DNA from: Pseudomonas sediminis | GTDB taxonomy: Bacteria; Pseudomonadota; Gammaproteobacteria; Pseudomonadales; Pseudomonadaceae | Reading direction: 5' to 3' | NCBI RefSeq assembly: GCF_039555755.1 | Contig: NZ_CP154631.1 | Coordinates: forward strand, 4,551,909-4,615,908 | DNA: 64,000 bases | In this document: positions 18,691 through 28,795 of the stretch, piece after piece | How positions within the stretch are numbered: the first letter of the stretch is position 1 | Layout of the letters: each line of letters starts with the position of its first letter | Notes under the pieces: generated by a model | What the model was told of the DNA's origin: nothing | Databases searched by the model: none | What the model saw: the letters and a program-made list of their open reading frames with translations, nothing else | Translations under genes and position numbers: made by a program

Positions 18691-19152
18691 ATGAACACGC
18701 AAAAAATCATCATCGCACTGCTGCTGAGCGCCTCACTCTGCCTCCCGGCCTGGGCAAACGACAGCACCGCGGCCAATCAGGCCCTGATTCAGAAAGCCTT
18801 CGATGATTGGCGCTCCGGCCAGGGCGGTATCTTCCAGTTGCTCGCCGATGACGCCGTCTGGGTCGTGGCCGGTAGCAGCCCGTCCTCCGGGACTTACCGC
18901 ACGCGTGAGGCGTTCATGGAAGATGCGGTCAAACCCATCACTGACAAACTGGCCACGCCCATCATACCCACCGTCCGCCAGATCGTGGCGCAAGGGCCTT
19001 ACGTGGTCGTGCACATGGATGGCGAGGCGACTGCCAAGGACGGCAGCCGCTACGAGAACAGTTATTCCTGGCACATGCAGCTGGAGAATGGCCGGATCAC
19101 TCAGGTCACGGTCTTTCTCGATACCTGGCGGCTGGTCGAGCTGATGAACTGA
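18691..19152 (+). CDS. SnoaL/NTF2-like protein with signal peptide
   Basis: A 153-residue protein. A clear signal peptide (MNTQKIIIALLLSASLCLPAWAND) is followed by an NTF2-type cone domain (IQKAFDDWRSGQGGIFQLLADDAVWVVAG to GRITQVTVFLDTWRLVELMN). Such domains bind or isomerise small ligands; the substrate is unknown. AAGGA precedes the ATG. It is the third member of the module downstream of the broken SDR and ends exactly where mgtE, on the other strand, ends. Confidence 0.75.
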   Translation: MNTQKIIIALLLSASLCLPAWANDSTAANQALIQKAFDDWRSGQGGIFQLLADDAVWVVAGSSPSSGTYRTREAFMEDAVKPITDKLATPIIPTVRQIVAQGPYVVVHMDGEATAKDGSRYENSYSWHMQLENGRITQVTVFLDTWRLVELMN

Positions 19153-20595
19153 TTACAGCAGGAAGATCGACGCCAGCCCCAGGAAGATGAAGAAACCACC
19201 GCTGTCGGTCATGGCGGTGATCATCACACTGGCCCCCATGGCCGGGTCACGCCCCAGGCGTGCCAGCGTCATGGGGATCAGCACGCCCATCAACGCCGCC
19301 AGCAACAGGTTGAGGGTCATTGCCGCGGTCATCACCACGCCCAGCGACCAACTACCGTAGAGCCCATAGGCAACGGCGCCGATCACACCACCCCAGAGGA
19401 TGCCGTTGATCAGGGAAACACCCAGTTCCTTGCGTACCAGACGCTTGGTATTGCCAGTGCTGACCTGATCCAGCGCCATGGCGCGTACGATCATGGTGAT
19501 GGTCTGGTTACCCGAGTTGCCACCGATACCGGCAACGATGGGCATCAGCGCCGCCAGCGCCACCAGCTTTTCGATCGAGCCTTCGAACAGGCCGATCACA
19601 CGCGACGCCAGGAACGCGGTGACCAGGTTGATCGCCAGCCAGGCCCAGCGGTTGCGAACCGACTTCCACACCGAGGCGAAGATGTCTTCCTCCTCGCGCA
19701 GACCGGCCATGTTCAGCACTTCGCTTTCACTTTCCTCACGGATCAGGTCGACCATCTCGTCGATGGTCAGGCGACCGATCAGCTTGCCGTTCTTGTCCAC
19801 CACCGGGGCGGAAATCAGGTCGTAACGCTCGAACGCCTGAGCGGCGTCGTAACCGTCCTCGTCCGGGTGGAAACTCACCGGATCGTCGGCCATGACTTCG
19901 CCGACCTGCTTCTCCGGATCATTGACCAGCAAACGCTTGATCGGCAGCACACCCTTGAGCACGCCGTCGTAATCGACCACGAACAGCTTGTCGGTATGGC
20001 CCGGCAGCTCCTTCAGGCGGCGCAGATAACGCAGAACCACTTCCAGGCTGACGTCTTCGCGGATGGTGACCATCTCGAAGTCCATCAGCGCGCCGACCTG
20101 ATCTTCCTCGTAGGACAGGGCCGAACGCACACGCTCACGCTGCTGAGCGTCGAGCGACTCCATCAGCTCATGAACGACGTCGCGCGGCAGTTCCGGGGCC
20201 AGGTCAGCGAGCTCGTCGGCGTCCATGTCCTTGGCTGCAGCGAGAATCTCGTGATCGTCCATGTCGGCGATCAGGGTTTCTCGTACCGCGTCGGAGACTT
20301 CCAGCAGGATGTCGCCATCGCGCTCGGCCTTGACCAGTTGCCAGACGGTCAGACGCTCATCGAGCGGCAGGGCTTCGAGGATGTGGGCGATATCCGCAGG
20401 GTGCAGATCTTCGAGCTTGCGCTGCAGCTCGACGAGATTCTGACGATGCACCAGGTTCTCGACCCGGTCGTGATGCTGGCCTTCCTGACGGTGAGTCAGG
20501 TCTTCGACCAGTTTGTGCCGATGCAGCAGTTCGATCACCTGGGCCAGGCGATCCTGCAAGCTCTCTTGCGGCTTTTTGGCTTCTACTTCTGTCAT
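19153..20595 (-). CDS. mgtE: Magnesium transporter MgtE
   Basis: A 480-residue MgtE-family channel. An N-terminal MgtE_N helical domain (ADIAHILEALPLDERLTVWQLVKAERDGDILLEVSD) is followed by two CBS domains (about residues 150-270) and a C-terminal membrane domain of about five helices with GIGGNSGNQTITMIVRAMAL, the conserved ion-site region. It imports Mg2+ when the cytoplasmic sensor domains are empty. The start MTEVEAKK has GGAG six bases upstream. It meets the preceding convergent gene with no bases between the stops. Confidence 0.94.
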   Translation of the reverse strand: MTEVEAKKPQESLQDRLAQVIELLHRHKLVEDLTHRQEGQHHDRVENLVHRQNLVELQRKLEDLHPADIAHILEALPLDERLTVWQLVKAERDGDILLEVSDAVRETLIADMDDHEILAAAKDMDADELADLAPELPRDVVHELMESLDAQQRERVRSALSYEEDQVGALMDFEMVTIREDVSLEVVLRYLRRLKELPGHTDKLFVVDYDGVLKGVLPIKRLLVNDPEKQVGEVMADDPVSFHPDEDGYDAAQAFERYDLISAPVVDKNGKLIGRLTIDEMVDLIREESESEVLNMAGLREEEDIFASVWKSVRNRWAWLAINLVTAFLASRVIGLFEGSIEKLVALAALMPIVAGIGGNSGNQTITMIVRAMALDQVSTGNTKRLVRKELGVSLINGILWGGVIGAVAYGLYGSWSLGVVMTAAMTLNLLLAALMGVLIPMTLARLGRDPAMGASVMITAMTDSGGFFIFLGLASIFLL

Positions 20596-20918
20596 AGCGC
20601 GCTCCACCCCCAGCTGGCGGGCACGCCAAAGGGGATCAATCAGGTCTTACACGATTGTGCGAGGGGAGTATTGAGTAACTACTGGGTAAGTCCATGGTGG
20701 TATTCCACAAGCCCCGGCGGGGCTGACGCGGCGAATCATAACACCGCAAAACAGCTTTGTACGTGACAAAAGCACGGCAAGAACAATTGCTTGCATCACA
20801 AACTTCGATCTCGCATGAAAACCTAGTTATGCGACGCCAGCCATCCGCACCAGGACACCCTGGCGAGTACGAAAAAACGGTCTAACCTGAAGCAGGCAAA
20901 CGTCAGGGAGGACGACTC
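20596..20918. other. Divergent intergenic region between mgtE and the SmpA-like gene
   Basis: About 320 bp with no gene. It holds a GC-rich hairpin (AGCCCCGGCGGGGCT, about 20711-20725). No riboswitch could be recognised by eye. A GGGAGG ribosome binding site serves the gene at 20919. Confidence 0.4.
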
Positions 20919-21413
20919 ATGCGAGGACTGCACTTCGCAGCGCTATTGGCCGCTGCATTTCTCTACCCTATTGCAGACAGCTCAGCGGCCAGTGTGTTCC
21001 GCTGCGTGAGTGCAAATGGCCATGTCACCTTCACCCGCCACGGCTGCGCCGACGATCAAGAGCTGCACCTGCAGGATACGCGCAACCACACCCCCAGCAG
21101 CGGCAAGGCAATCCCTCTTGCGGACCCAGGCCGGCGCGCAGCAACCACCTCGACCGGCAGTGGCGAGCTGGTCATCGTTGGCCAACAGGACGATGGTTGC
21201 GACAACCTGCTGACCAGCCGCGAGAGACGCCAGGCGATCATCCGCAAGGAAGTCCGCCCCGGCATGAGCCGCGCCGACGTGGAAAGCAGCCTGGGCAAGC
21301 CAGATAGAGTCACCAGCAGCAATGGGCAGCAGCGCTACCATTACCGAGAGAAACGCAAAGGCGGGAACAGCCGACAGATCAGCTTCGACGAAGCCGGCTG
21401 CGTGAAGAAATAA
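20919..21413 (+). CDS. Periplasmic DUF4124/SmpA-like protein
   Basis: A 164-residue protein with a signal peptide (MRGLHFAALLAAAFLYPIADSSAAS). A small domain with VFRCVSANGHVTFTRHGCADDQE resembles DUF4124. After a Ser/Thr/Gly-rich linker, a C-terminal segment VRPGMSRADVESSLGKPDRVTSSNGQQRYHYRE is typical of SmpA/OmlA (BamE-like) folds. It probably sits in the periplasm; it lacks an obvious lipobox, so it is not BamE itself. A strong terminator follows. Confidence 0.7.
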   Translation: MRGLHFAALLAAAFLYPIADSSAASVFRCVSANGHVTFTRHGCADDQELHLQDTRNHTPSSGKAIPLADPGRRAATTSTGSGELVIVGQQDDGCDNLLTSRERRQAIIRKEVRPGMSRADVESSLGKPDRVTSSNGQQRYHYREKRKGGNSRQISFDEAGCVKK

Positions 21414-21424
21414 CGCACAAAGAA

Positions 21425-21452
21425 AAAGGGCCTGCATTGCTGCAGGCCCTTT
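21425..21452 (+). terminator. Intrinsic terminator after the SmpA-like gene
   Basis: AAAGGGCCTGCA pairs with TGCAGGCCCTTT across a TTGC loop. It also works on the minus strand, where it would end the tRNA transcript. Confidence 0.85.
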
Positions 21453-21457
21453 CGGTA

Positions 21458-21534
21458 TGGCGGACTCAGGAGGATTCGAACCTCCGACCGCTCGGTTCGT
21501 AGCCGAGTACTCTATCCAGCTGAGCTATGAGTCC
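21458..21534 (-). tRNA. tRNA-Arg (anticodon ACG), copy 1
   Basis: A 77-base cloverleaf. On the minus strand it begins GGACTCATAGCTCAGC and ends TGAGTCC-G-CCA. The anticodon stem CTCGG/CCGAG holds loop CTACGAA, giving anticodon ACG, which after A34 deamination reads CGU, CGC and CGA. The CCA is encoded. Confidence 0.95.
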
Positions 21535-21604
21535 ATTTGGCGCTTTTTGACCAGATCACCGCTGGCTGAAACATGACCTTGCATCGCTGCAGTGCCATTT
21601 AATA

Positions 21605-21681
21605 TGGCGGACTCAGGAGGATTCGAACCTCCGACCGCTCGGTTCGTAGCCGAGTACTCTATCCAGCTGAGCTATGAGTCC
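21605..21681 (-). tRNA. tRNA-Arg (anticodon ACG), copy 2
   Basis: Identical in sequence to the copies on either side, 147 bases downstream of copy 1 on the plus strand. The spacers share CCAGATCACCGCTGG, so the cluster arose by tandem duplication. Confidence 0.95.
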
Positions 21682-21755
21682 ACTTTTGGCGCTTTTAGAC
21701 CAGATCACCGCTGGTTGAAACAAAATGGCTTGCAGCGATGCAAGCCATTTGAATA

Positions 21756-21832
21756 TGGCGGACTCAGGAGGATTCGAACCTCCGACCGCTCGGTTCGTAG
21801 CCGAGTACTCTATCCAGCTGAGCTATGAGTCC
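21756..21832 (-). tRNA. tRNA-Arg (anticodon ACG), copy 3
   Basis: Third identical copy. The spacer to copy 2 carries a small hairpin, ATGGCTTGCA/TGCAAGCCAT, that may help processing. It is the first tRNA-Arg after tRNA-Ser on the transcribed strand. Confidence 0.95.
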
Positions 21833-21906
21833 ACTTACTTGGTGCTTTTATACCAGATCACCTCTGGTGATTCGCCAGCCCGACTTACGCCCGACTCGCT
21901 GAATAA

Positions 21907-21997
21907 TGGCGGAGAAGGGGGGATTCGAACCCCCGACACCCTTTTGAGGTGTACTCCCTTAGCAGGGGAGCGCCTTCGGCCACTCGGCCACCTCTCC
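21907..21997 (-). tRNA. tRNA-Ser (anticodon GCT)
   Basis: A 91-base gene with the long variable arm of class II tRNAs. The anticodon loop CTGCTAA in stem CCC/GGG reads GCT. The 3' end CTTCTCC-G-CCA pairs with GGAGAGG at the 5' end. It is probably transcribed together with the tRNA-Arg genes downstream of rsmA. Confidence 0.95.
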
Positions 21998-22058
21998 GCA
22001 ACACGGGGCGCATGATAAACATGTTTTCCCCGTTTGCAAACAAAAATTTGTAGAAAAA

Positions 22059-22244
22059 TTAGTGGCTTGGTTCGTCACCCTTCTCTTTCTGGATGCGCTG
22101 GTAGATTTCTTCACGGTGCACGGCAACCTCCTTCGGCGCATTGACACCAATGCGCACCTGGTTACCTTTCACACCCAACACGGTGACAGTCACATCATCA
22201 CCGACCATCAGGGTCTCTCCGACCCGGCGAGTCAGAATCAGCAT
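22059..22244 (-). CDS. rsmA: Carbon storage / secondary metabolism regulator RsmA (CsrA)
   Basis: A 61-residue RNA-binding dimer, [22 protein letters not shown] at the start and [19 protein letters not shown] at the end. Arg44-type residues in VAVHREEI contact GGA motifs in target mRNAs. In Pseudomonas it represses biofilm and secretion traits. The order alaS-lysC-rsmA-tRNA-Ser-tRNA-Arg is the usual pseudomonad one. Confidence 0.97.
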
Positions 22245-22396
22245 TCCTTTCTCCTCAACGGATTACATTTCTCAGGACAACAGTCTGCAAAAAGAAAATG
22301 GTGCCGGCTTCCTGCTAAATCAAGCATGAAAGCCTCCACCCAAGTATTGACCAGCCTGCGTAGAAAGAAAGTTCCCGCATGCCAGTCAAAAAGACG

Positions 22397-22422
22397 AAAG
22401 GCGCGGAACCAGCCGCGCCTTT
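22397..22422 (-). terminator. Intrinsic terminator after lysC
   Basis: AAAGGCGCGG pairs with CCGCGCCTTT, and on the minus strand CGTCTTTTTG follows. It separates lysC from rsmA, leaving the region 22245-22396 for the rsmA promoter. Confidence 0.8.
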
Positions 22423-22435
22423 CAAATCAGTGGAA

Positions 22436-23674
22436 TTACTCGCCCTGCCGGGCTGGAGCATCCAGCTCGAAGGCGGTATGCAGTGCGCGTACCGCCAGCT
22501 CCAGGTACTTCTCTTCGATCACCACGGACACCTTGATCTCGGAGGTGGAGATCATCTGGATATTGATGGTCTCCTTGGCCAGGGCCTCGAACATACGACT
22601 GGCAACACCGGCGTGGGAACGCATACCGACACCGACGATGGACACCTTGGCAATGTTGGTGTCGCCGACCACTTCACGCGCACCCAGTTCGTCTGCGGTC
22701 TTTTGCAGCACGTTCAGGGCGTTGTTGTAGTCGTTGCGGTGCACGGTGAAGGTGAAGTCGGTGGTGTTATCGTGCGAGACGTTCTGCACGATCATGTCCA
22801 CTTCGATATTGCCGGCGCTGATCGGGCCGAGAATCTTGAAGGCGATGCCTGGGATATCCGGCACCCCACGGATGGTCAGCTTGGCTTCGTCGCGATTGAA
22901 AGCGATGCCGGAAATGATCGGCTGTTCCATGGATTCCTCTTCATCAAGGGTAATGAGGGTGCCCGGGCCCTCCTGGAAGCTGTGCAGAACGCGCAGCGGG
23001 ACGTTGTACTTGCCGGCGAATTCCACCGAACGAATCTGCAGCACCTTGGAACCTAGGCTGGCCATTTCCAGCATTTCTTCGAAGGTGATCTTTTCCAGAC
23101 GCTGGGCCTTGGGCACCACGCGCGGGTCGGTGGTGTAGACACCATCGACGTCGGTGTAGATCTGGCACTCCTCGGCTTTCAGCGCTGCGGCCAGAGCCAC
23201 ACCGGTGGTATCGGAGCCGCCACGACCCAGGGTAGTGATGTTGCCGTGCTCGTCGACGCCCTGGAAACCCGCGACCACGACGACGCGGCCGGCCTTGAGG
23301 TCGGCACGAATCTTCTGGTCATCGATCTGCAGAATACGCGCCTTGTTGTGCGCGCTGTCGGTGAGGATGCGCACCTGGTTGCCGGTGTAGGACACCGCCG
23401 GCACGCCGCGCTTGATCAGCGCCATGGCCAACAGGGCAATGGTCACCTGCTCACCGGTGGACACCATCACATCCAGCTCACGCGCAACCGGCTCGCCATC
23501 GGTGATCTGTTTGGCCAGATCGATCAGGCGGTTGGTTTCGCCGCTCATGGCGGAAACCACGACGACGATGTCGTCACCGTTCTCGCGGAACTTCTTCACC
23601 TTGTCGGCCACCTGCGCGATACGCTCGATGGTGCCGACGGAGGTGCCCCCAAACTTCTGTACGATCAAAGCCAT
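22436..23674 (-). CDS. lysC: Aspartate kinase
   Basis: A 412-residue enzyme that phosphorylates aspartate, the first step to lysine, threonine and methionine. KFGGTSVG near the N terminus binds ATP and aspartate, and FQGVDEHGNITTLGRGGSDTT is the second active-site segment. Two ACT domains follow from about residue 265, with GVGMRSHAGVASRMFEAL, for feedback inhibition. The start MALIVQKFGGTSVG is conserved; the in-frame residues upstream were dropped. Confidence 0.96.
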   Translation of the reverse strand: MALIVQKFGGTSVGTIERIAQVADKVKKFRENGDDIVVVVSAMSGETNRLIDLAKQITDGEPVARELDVMVSTGEQVTIALLAMALIKRGVPAVSYTGNQVRILTDSAHNKARILQIDDQKIRADLKAGRVVVVAGFQGVDEHGNITTLGRGGSDTTGVALAAALKAEECQIYTDVDGVYTTDPRVVPKAQRLEKITFEEMLEMASLGSKVLQIRSVEFAGKYNVPLRVLHSFQEGPGTLITLDEEESMEQPIISGIAFNRDEAKLTIRGVPDIPGIAFKILGPISAGNIEVDMIVQNVSHDNTTDFTFTVHRNDYNNALNVLQKTADELGAREVVGDTNIAKVSIVGVGMRSHAGVASRMFEALAKETINIQMISTSEIKVSVVIEEKYLELAVRALHTAFELDAPARQGE

Positions 23675-23776
23675 TTCAAAAAGCCGCCTGATTCCTCGAA
23701 GGGCGCCCATTAAACCCGCATCGGGTCATACTGCCAAGGCCCGCCGGACGCACTGCGGGCCCCGCTTTCTCGCTCG

Positions 23777-26401
23777 TTACGAAGCCTGCTCGACCAGGGT
23801 TGCGGCCAGGGCCAGGGCTTCATCCAGCTTGCCGGCATCGACGCCGCCACCCTGGGCCATGTCTGGGCGACCACCACCCTTGCCGCCCACTGCTGCGGCG
23901 GCCTGCTTCATCAGGTCACCGGCCTTGAGCTTGGCAGTCAGGTCCTGGGTCACACCGGCGACCAGTACCACCTTCTCGTCGAACACGCCGCCGAGCAGGA
24001 TCACAGCGCTGCCCAGCTTGTTCTTCAGTTGGTCGACCAGCGCCAGCAGCGCCTTGCCGTCCAGACCATCGAGACGCGCAGCCAGCACCTTGGTGCCCTT
24101 CACGTCCACGGCCGAACCAGCCAGGTCATTGCCAGCAGCGCTGGCGGCCTTGGCCTTGAGCTGCTCCAGCTCCTTTTCCAGCTGACGGTTGCGCTCGATC
24201 AGGGCCGAGAGTTTGTCCAGCACGTTGTCGCGGCTGCCCTTGACCAGGGAGGCGGCTTCCTTGAGCTGTTCCTCGGCACCGTTGAGCCAGGCCAGCGCGG
24301 CGGCACCAGTGACCGCTTCGATACGACGCACGCCAGCGGCCACGCCGCCTTCGCTGGTGATCTTGAACAGACCGATGTCGCCGGTGCGCGATACGTGAGT
24401 ACCGCCACACAGCTCGACGGAGAAATCGCCGCCCATACTCAGCACACGTACCTGATCACCGTACTTCTCGCCGAACAGCGCCATGGCGCCCTTGGACTTG
24501 GCGGTCTCGATGTCGGTTTCTTCGGTCTCGACCTCGGAGTTCTTGCGAATCTCAGCGTTGACGATGTCTTCCAGCTGCTTGATCTGCTCGGGCTTGATCG
24601 CCTCGAAGTGGCTGAAGTCGAAACGCAGGCGCTGACTGTCGACCAGCGAACCTTTCTGCTGCACGTGATCGCCCAACACCTGACGCAGCGCGGCGTGCAG
24701 CAGGTGGGTCGCGGAGTGGTTCAGCGCGGTGGCCTGACGCACACCCGCTTCGGCTTCGGCCTTGACGCTGGTGCCGACACTCAGGCCGCCTTTGGCCACC
24801 ACACCGTGGTGCAGGAAGGCACCTCCAGCCTTGGTGGTGTCGCGCACGTCGAAGCGTACGCCAGCACTTTCTAGATAGCCGCAGTCGCCGATCTGGCCAC
24901 CGGACTCGGCGTAGAACGGGGTCTGATCCAGCACCACCACGCCCTCTTCGCCTTCGGCGAGGCTGTCGACTGCAGCACCGCCCTTGAACAGGGCAATGAT
25001 CTTGCCGCTGCCGCTGGTGCCTTCGTAACCGAGGAAGCGGGTGTCGCTATCAACCTTGACCAGGGCGTTGTAGTCCATGCCGAAGGCGCTGGCGGAACGG
25101 GCGCGCTCACGCTGCGCTTCCATTTCACGCTCGAAGCCCTCTTCGTCCACCGACAGCTCGCGCTCACGGGCGATGTCGGCGGTCAGGTCAACCGGGAAAC
25201 CGTAGGTGTCATACAGCTTGAACACCACGTCGCCCGGGATTACCGAGCCCTGCAGGCCGGCCAGATCCTGCTCAAGGATCTTCAGGCCCTGCTCCAGGGT
25301 CTTGGCGAACTGCTCTTCTTCGGTCTTGAGCACGCGCTCGATATGCGCCTGCTGCTGTTTGAGTTCGGGGAAGGCTTCGCCCATCTCAGCCACCAGCGCA
25401 GCGACGATCTGGTAGAAGAAGCTGCCCTTGGCGCCCAGCTTGTTACCGTGACGGCAGGCGCGACGCACGATGCGGCGCAGCACGTAGCCACGGCCTTCGT
25501 TGGACGGAGTCACGCCGTCGGCAATCAGGAAGCTGCAGGAACGGATGTGGTCAGCCACCACTTTCAGCGAGGCCTGGCCTTCGTTGCTGCAGCCGATGGC
25601 CTTGGCCGAGGCGGCCAACAGGTTCTGGAACAGGTCGATCTCGTAGTTCGAGTTGACGTGCTGCAGCACGGCGCTGATGCGCTCGAGGCCCATGCCGGTG
25701 TCCACACTCGGCGCCGGCAGCGGGTGCAGCACGCCATCTGCAGTGCGGTTGAACTGCATGAACACGTTGTTCCAGATCTCGATGTAGCGGTCGCCATCTT
25801 CTTCCGGGCTGCCGGGTGGGCCGCCCCAGATGTGCTCGCCGTGGTCGAAGAAGATCTCGGTGCACGGGCCGCACGGCCCGGTATCACCCATTGCCCAGAA
25901 GTTGTCGGAGGCGTACGGCGCACCCTTGTTGTCGCCGATGCGGATCATGCGCTCGGTGGGGATGCCAACTTCCTTGGTCCAGATCTCGTAGGCTTCGTCA
26001 TCGGTGGCGTAGACAGTGACCCAGAGCTTTTCCTTGGGCAGGTTCAGCCACTTGTCGGAGGTCAGGAATTCCCAGGCGTAATGAATGGCATCGCGCTTGA
26101 AATAGTCGCCGAAGCTGAAGTTGCCCAGCATTTCGAAGAAGGTGTGGTGACGCGCGGTGTAGCCGACGTTTTCCAGGTCGTTGTGCTTACCGCCGGCACG
26201 CACGCACTTCTGGCTGGTGGTGGCGCGAGTGTAGGCGCGTTTTTCCAGACCTAGGAAGCAGTCCTTGAACTGGTTCATACCCGCGTTGGTGAACAGCAGG
26301 GTTGGGTCGTTCGCCGGAATCAGCGAGCTGGAAGCGACACGAGTGTGCCCTTTTTCTTCGAAGAAGCTCAGGAAGGCTTCACGGATTTCTGCGCTTTTCA
26401 T
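23777..26401 (-). CDS. alaS: Alanyl-tRNA synthetase
   Basis: An 874-residue class II synthetase. The N-terminal catalytic core begins [20 protein letters not shown] and shows [22 protein letters not shown] and GMGLERI. The editing domain has [12 protein letters not shown] and [15 protein letters not shown], supplying zinc ligands. The C-terminal DHHA1 domain ends near [14 protein letters not shown]. It charges tRNA-Ala and clears mischarged Ser and Gly. It lies 102 bp upstream of lysC on the same strand. Confidence 0.97.
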   Translation of the reverse strand: MKSAEIREAFLSFFEEKGHTRVASSSLIPANDPTLLFTNAGMNQFKDCFLGLEKRAYTRATTSQKCVRAGGKHNDLENVGYTARHHTFFEMLGNFSFGDYFKRDAIHYAWEFLTSDKWLNLPKEKLWVTVYATDDEAYEIWTKEVGIPTERMIRIGDNKGAPYASDNFWAMGDTGPCGPCTEIFFDHGEHIWGGPPGSPEEDGDRYIEIWNNVFMQFNRTADGVLHPLPAPSVDTGMGLERISAVLQHVNSNYEIDLFQNLLAASAKAIGCSNEGQASLKVVADHIRSCSFLIADGVTPSNEGRGYVLRRIVRRACRHGNKLGAKGSFFYQIVAALVAEMGEAFPELKQQQAHIERVLKTEEEQFAKTLEQGLKILEQDLAGLQGSVIPGDVVFKLYDTYGFPVDLTADIARERELSVDEEGFEREMEAQRERARSASAFGMDYNALVKVDSDTRFLGYEGTSGSGKIIALFKGGAAVDSLAEGEEGVVVLDQTPFYAESGGQIGDCGYLESAGVRFDVRDTTKAGGAFLHHGVVAKGGLSVGTSVKAEAEAGVRQATALNHSATHLLHAALRQVLGDHVQQKGSLVDSQRLRFDFSHFEAIKPEQIKQLEDIVNAEIRKNSEVETEETDIETAKSKGAMALFGEKYGDQVRVLSMGGDFSVELCGGTHVSRTGDIGLFKITSEGGVAAGVRRIEAVTGAAALAWLNGAEEQLKEAASLVKGSRDNVLDKLSALIERNRQLEKELEQLKAKAASAAGNDLAGSAVDVKGTKVLAARLDGLDGKALLALVDQLKNKLGSAVILLGGVFDEKVVLVAGVTQDLTAKLKAGDLMKQAAAAVGGKGGGRPDMAQGGGVDAGKLDEALALAATLVEQAS

Positions 26402-26525
26402 AGGGATATCCACGGAATCAGGCGGCCACGGCAAAGCCGGCAAAGGGACGCATTATATCGGCCCCATCGCCCGCGGCTAGTGCCTTGTTGATAGCGTGCG
26501 CCTATCGGCAGCGCACGCCTGACGC

Positions 26526-27530
26526 TTAATGCGAACGGAAAGCAGCAAATGCCCTGATCACCCGCTCGATTTGTTCGGCGCTGACGTCCAGATGAGTGAC
26601 CAGACGCAGGCGTGGCGCGGCACTGACGGCGATGCCGTGTTCGGCCATGAAGGCCTTAACTTGCCCGGCACGCTCGCCAAGTTGCACATAGACCATATTG
26701 GTCTGCACCGGCTCGACGCTATAACCCAGCTCGGTCAACGCCTCGCCCAGGTGTGCGGCCTTGGCGTGATCCTCGGCCAGACGCTGAACCTGATGCTGCA
26801 GCGCATACAAGCCTGCTGCCGCCAGCACGCCGGCCTGACGCATGCCACCACCGACCATCTTTCGCAAACGGCGTGCTTTGGCGATCAACGCCGTACTGCC
26901 ACAGAGCACCGAACCGACCGGCGCACCGAGCCCCTTGGACAGGCACACCGAGACCGAATCGAAGTGCTGGGTGATCTCGCGCGCCGGCACACCGAGCTTG
27001 ACCGCCGCGTTATACAGGCGGGCGCCATCGAGGTGCAGGCTCAAACCACGACGGCGAGTCAGTTCGCGGGCGGCAGCCAAATAATAGAGCGGCAGCACCT
27101 TGCCCTGCATGGTGTTTTCCAGGGCCAGCAGGCGAGTGCGGGCGAAGTGGAAGTCGTCTTGCTTGATCGCCGCCTCGACCCTGCTCAGATCCAGCGAGCC
27201 GTCGGCTTCACCCTCGATCGGTTGCGGCTGGATGGAGCCGAGCACGGCGGCGCCGCCACCCTCGTACTTATAGGTGTGCGCCTGCTGGCCGACGATGTAC
27301 TCGTCACCGCGTTCGCAATGAGCCATCAGGCCGAGCAGGTTGCTCATGGTGCCGGTGGGGACGAACAGCGCCGCCTCGAAGCCCAGTTCATTGGCCAGCC
27401 AGACCTCCAGGCGATTAACCGTGGGGTCTTCGCCATACACGTCATCGCCCAGCTCGGCAGCCATCATGGCTTCGCGCATGGCAGCAGTGGGTTGGGTAAC
27501 GGTGTCGCTACGCAGGTCGATCAGGGGCAT
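26526..27530 (-). CDS. ltaE: Low-specificity L-threonine aldolase
   Basis: A 334-residue PLP enzyme of the aspartate aminotransferase fold that splits threonine and allo-threonine to glycine and acetaldehyde. Features are [20 protein letters not shown] at the start, [13 protein letters not shown], and [19 protein letters not shown] with the PLP lysine. The start [10 protein letters not shown] was chosen on family alignment. An 8 bp hairpin (GCGTGCGC, 26494-26518) without a T run follows the stop. Confidence 0.93.
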   Translation of the reverse strand: MPLIDLRSDTVTQPTAAMREAMMAAELGDDVYGEDPTVNRLEVWLANELGFEAALFVPTGTMSNLLGLMAHCERGDEYIVGQQAHTYKYEGGGAAVLGSIQPQPIEGEADGSLDLSRVEAAIKQDDFHFARTRLLALENTMQGKVLPLYYLAAARELTRRRGLSLHLDGARLYNAAVKLGVPAREITQHFDSVSVCLSKGLGAPVGSVLCGSTALIAKARRLRKMVGGGMRQAGVLAAAGLYALQHQVQRLAEDHAKAAHLGEALTELGYSVEPVQTNMVYVQLGERAGQVKAFMAEHGIAVSAAPRLRLVTHLDVSAEQIERVIRAFAAFRSH

Positions 27531-27621
27531 GACAGGCTTTCCCGGCAATTGGCGAAAGGCCCATGCTAAAGAGGTCGCTCGGACGGTGGAAGATACAGTT
27601 GAAGGCAAAATCGCGGGATGC

Positions 27622-27676
27622 CGTGGGAGGCGCTTTAGCGGCGATCAATACGACGCAACGTCGCGGCTAAAGCCCT
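27622..27676. repeat. REP pair (type GTGGGAGGCGC) between ltaE and astE
   Basis: GTGGGAGGCGCTTTAGCGGCGA and, inverted, TCGCGGCTAAAGCC. The element ends 13 bp beyond the astE stop on the transcribed strand, where it can form a 3' stem-loop for the aru operon. Confidence 0.75.
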
Positions 27677-27689
27677 GCAACATACGCCG

Positions 27690-28703
27690 CTATGCCAAAC
27701 CGGCGCCATCGTCGGGGACGATCAGGATGGCGGCGCGGTGGCCATTCTTGACCTTGGGATTGGGGAAGATGATGCGCGCGCCCTGCTCTTCCACGATCCA
27801 GCGGATATCGGCGATATCCTCGGCAAGCAGGTAGCCGGGCTCCAGCTCGGTGAAGTTCTCGATATCCGCAGGCACATGCAGTTGAAAACTATCGCTGTGC
27901 TTGATCACCTCGCGCGACACGGCGAACAGCTGCATGCCATCGAGGGTCGGCTCGCCAGTGATTACCTCGGGCCCTTCGATCAGCGCGTGCAGCGCGTTCT
28001 CCAGCAGATCGAGGTTGACCAGTTCGTTCTGACCGAAAGCACGCGCCTTGCCCAGCTCCAGGGTGAAGGCCTCGGCGCCGAGTTGCGCGTAGGTATAGGC
28101 GCTGAAGGTAATCGACGACTTGTTCTGCAGCAGTACCGCCTCGATGCCGGCAGCACGCAGACGCTCCAGCTCGCGACGGGAATGTGCACGCCCCTCCTGC
28201 CACGGATAGAGGGCGAACTGCTCGATTTTGGACGCGCGGATGGCGGTATGCAGGTCGTAGTGCAGGCGCGTACGACCGGTGTCCTTGCCGAAGAAATTGA
28301 CGGCCAGGTGCTCAAGGTCGCAGGCCCTGATGGCCTCGAAGCCACTGGACTGCTCGTGACGGCCGCTGAACAGACGATTGAGGTCCTGCTCGACGTAACG
28401 CTCGCCACGGCGCATGGCCTCGGGGTTACCGAACAGAAAGAGAATGCGCGCCGCCGGATGCAGCTCGTTGCGCGCGATGCCACGCAGCAGGCGGTCGAGC
28501 AGCTCGATCGGCGCTGTTTCGTTACCGTGGACGCCGGCCGACAGCAGCAGGTCGAGGCCATTGTCGCGCGCTGCAGGCGGAGTCACCTCCAGCGCACCTT
28601 CATCGAGCCAGCGCAGACGCGTGCCATCGGGCGTCAGTTGAATCTTCGCCGACGGCTCGTGGCCGGCCAGGGTCAGTTCAAGCAGTTTGCCGAGGGCAAG
28701 CAT
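27690..28703 (-). CDS. astE: Succinylglutamate desuccinylase
   Basis: A 337-residue zinc carboxypeptidase-like enzyme, the last step of the arginine succinyltransferase pathway, releasing glutamate and succinate. The metal site is in [19 protein letters not shown] (HxxE) with a later YDLHTAIR histidine. It starts [14 protein letters not shown]. It is the last gene of the aru operon; Pseudomonas literature calls it aruE. Confidence 0.95.
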   Translation of the reverse strand: MLALGKLLELTLAGHEPSAKIQLTPDGTRLRWLDEGALEVTPPAARDNGLDLLLSAGVHGNETAPIELLDRLLRGIARNELHPAARILFLFGNPEAMRRGERYVEQDLNRLFSGRHEQSSGFEAIRACDLEHLAVNFFGKDTGRTRLHYDLHTAIRASKIEQFALYPWQEGRAHSRRELERLRAAGIEAVLLQNKSSITFSAYTYAQLGAEAFTLELGKARAFGQNELVNLDLLENALHALIEGPEVITGEPTLDGMQLFAVSREVIKHSDSFQLHVPADIENFTELEPGYLLAEDIADIRWIVEEQGARIIFPNPKVKNGHRAAILIVPDDGAGLA

Positions 28704-28730
28704 GGGGACTCCTTGGTTCGCAGCATTTTG

Positions 28731-28787
28731 GTAGAAGCGAGCGTCGCGAGCGAACAAGCGTTTTCGCGAGCAAAGCTCGCTCCTACA
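28731..28787. repeat. REP pair (type GTAGAAGCGAGC) between astE and the upstream small gene
   Basis: GTAGAAGCGAGCGTCGCGAGCGAA and, inverted, TTCGCGAGCAAAGCTCGCTCCTAC. It fills most of the gap between the 92-residue gene and astE and belongs to the same family as the copy at 44806. Confidence 0.75.
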
Positions 28788-28795
28788 AGGTTCGA

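Noticed and set aside
20596..20918. Mg2+ riboswitch upstream of mgtE
   Set aside because: No recognisable M-box or ykkC-like core could be traced by eye; a covariance search would be needed to exclude it.
21592..22015. Frames over the tRNA genes giving peptides with GGFEPPTARFVAEYS repeats
   Set aside because: They are translations of the tRNA-Arg and tRNA-Ser genes; such false proteins are common in annotations.
26494..26518. Hairpin after ltaE as an intrinsic terminator
   Set aside because: The stem is good, but no T run follows in the direction of transcription.
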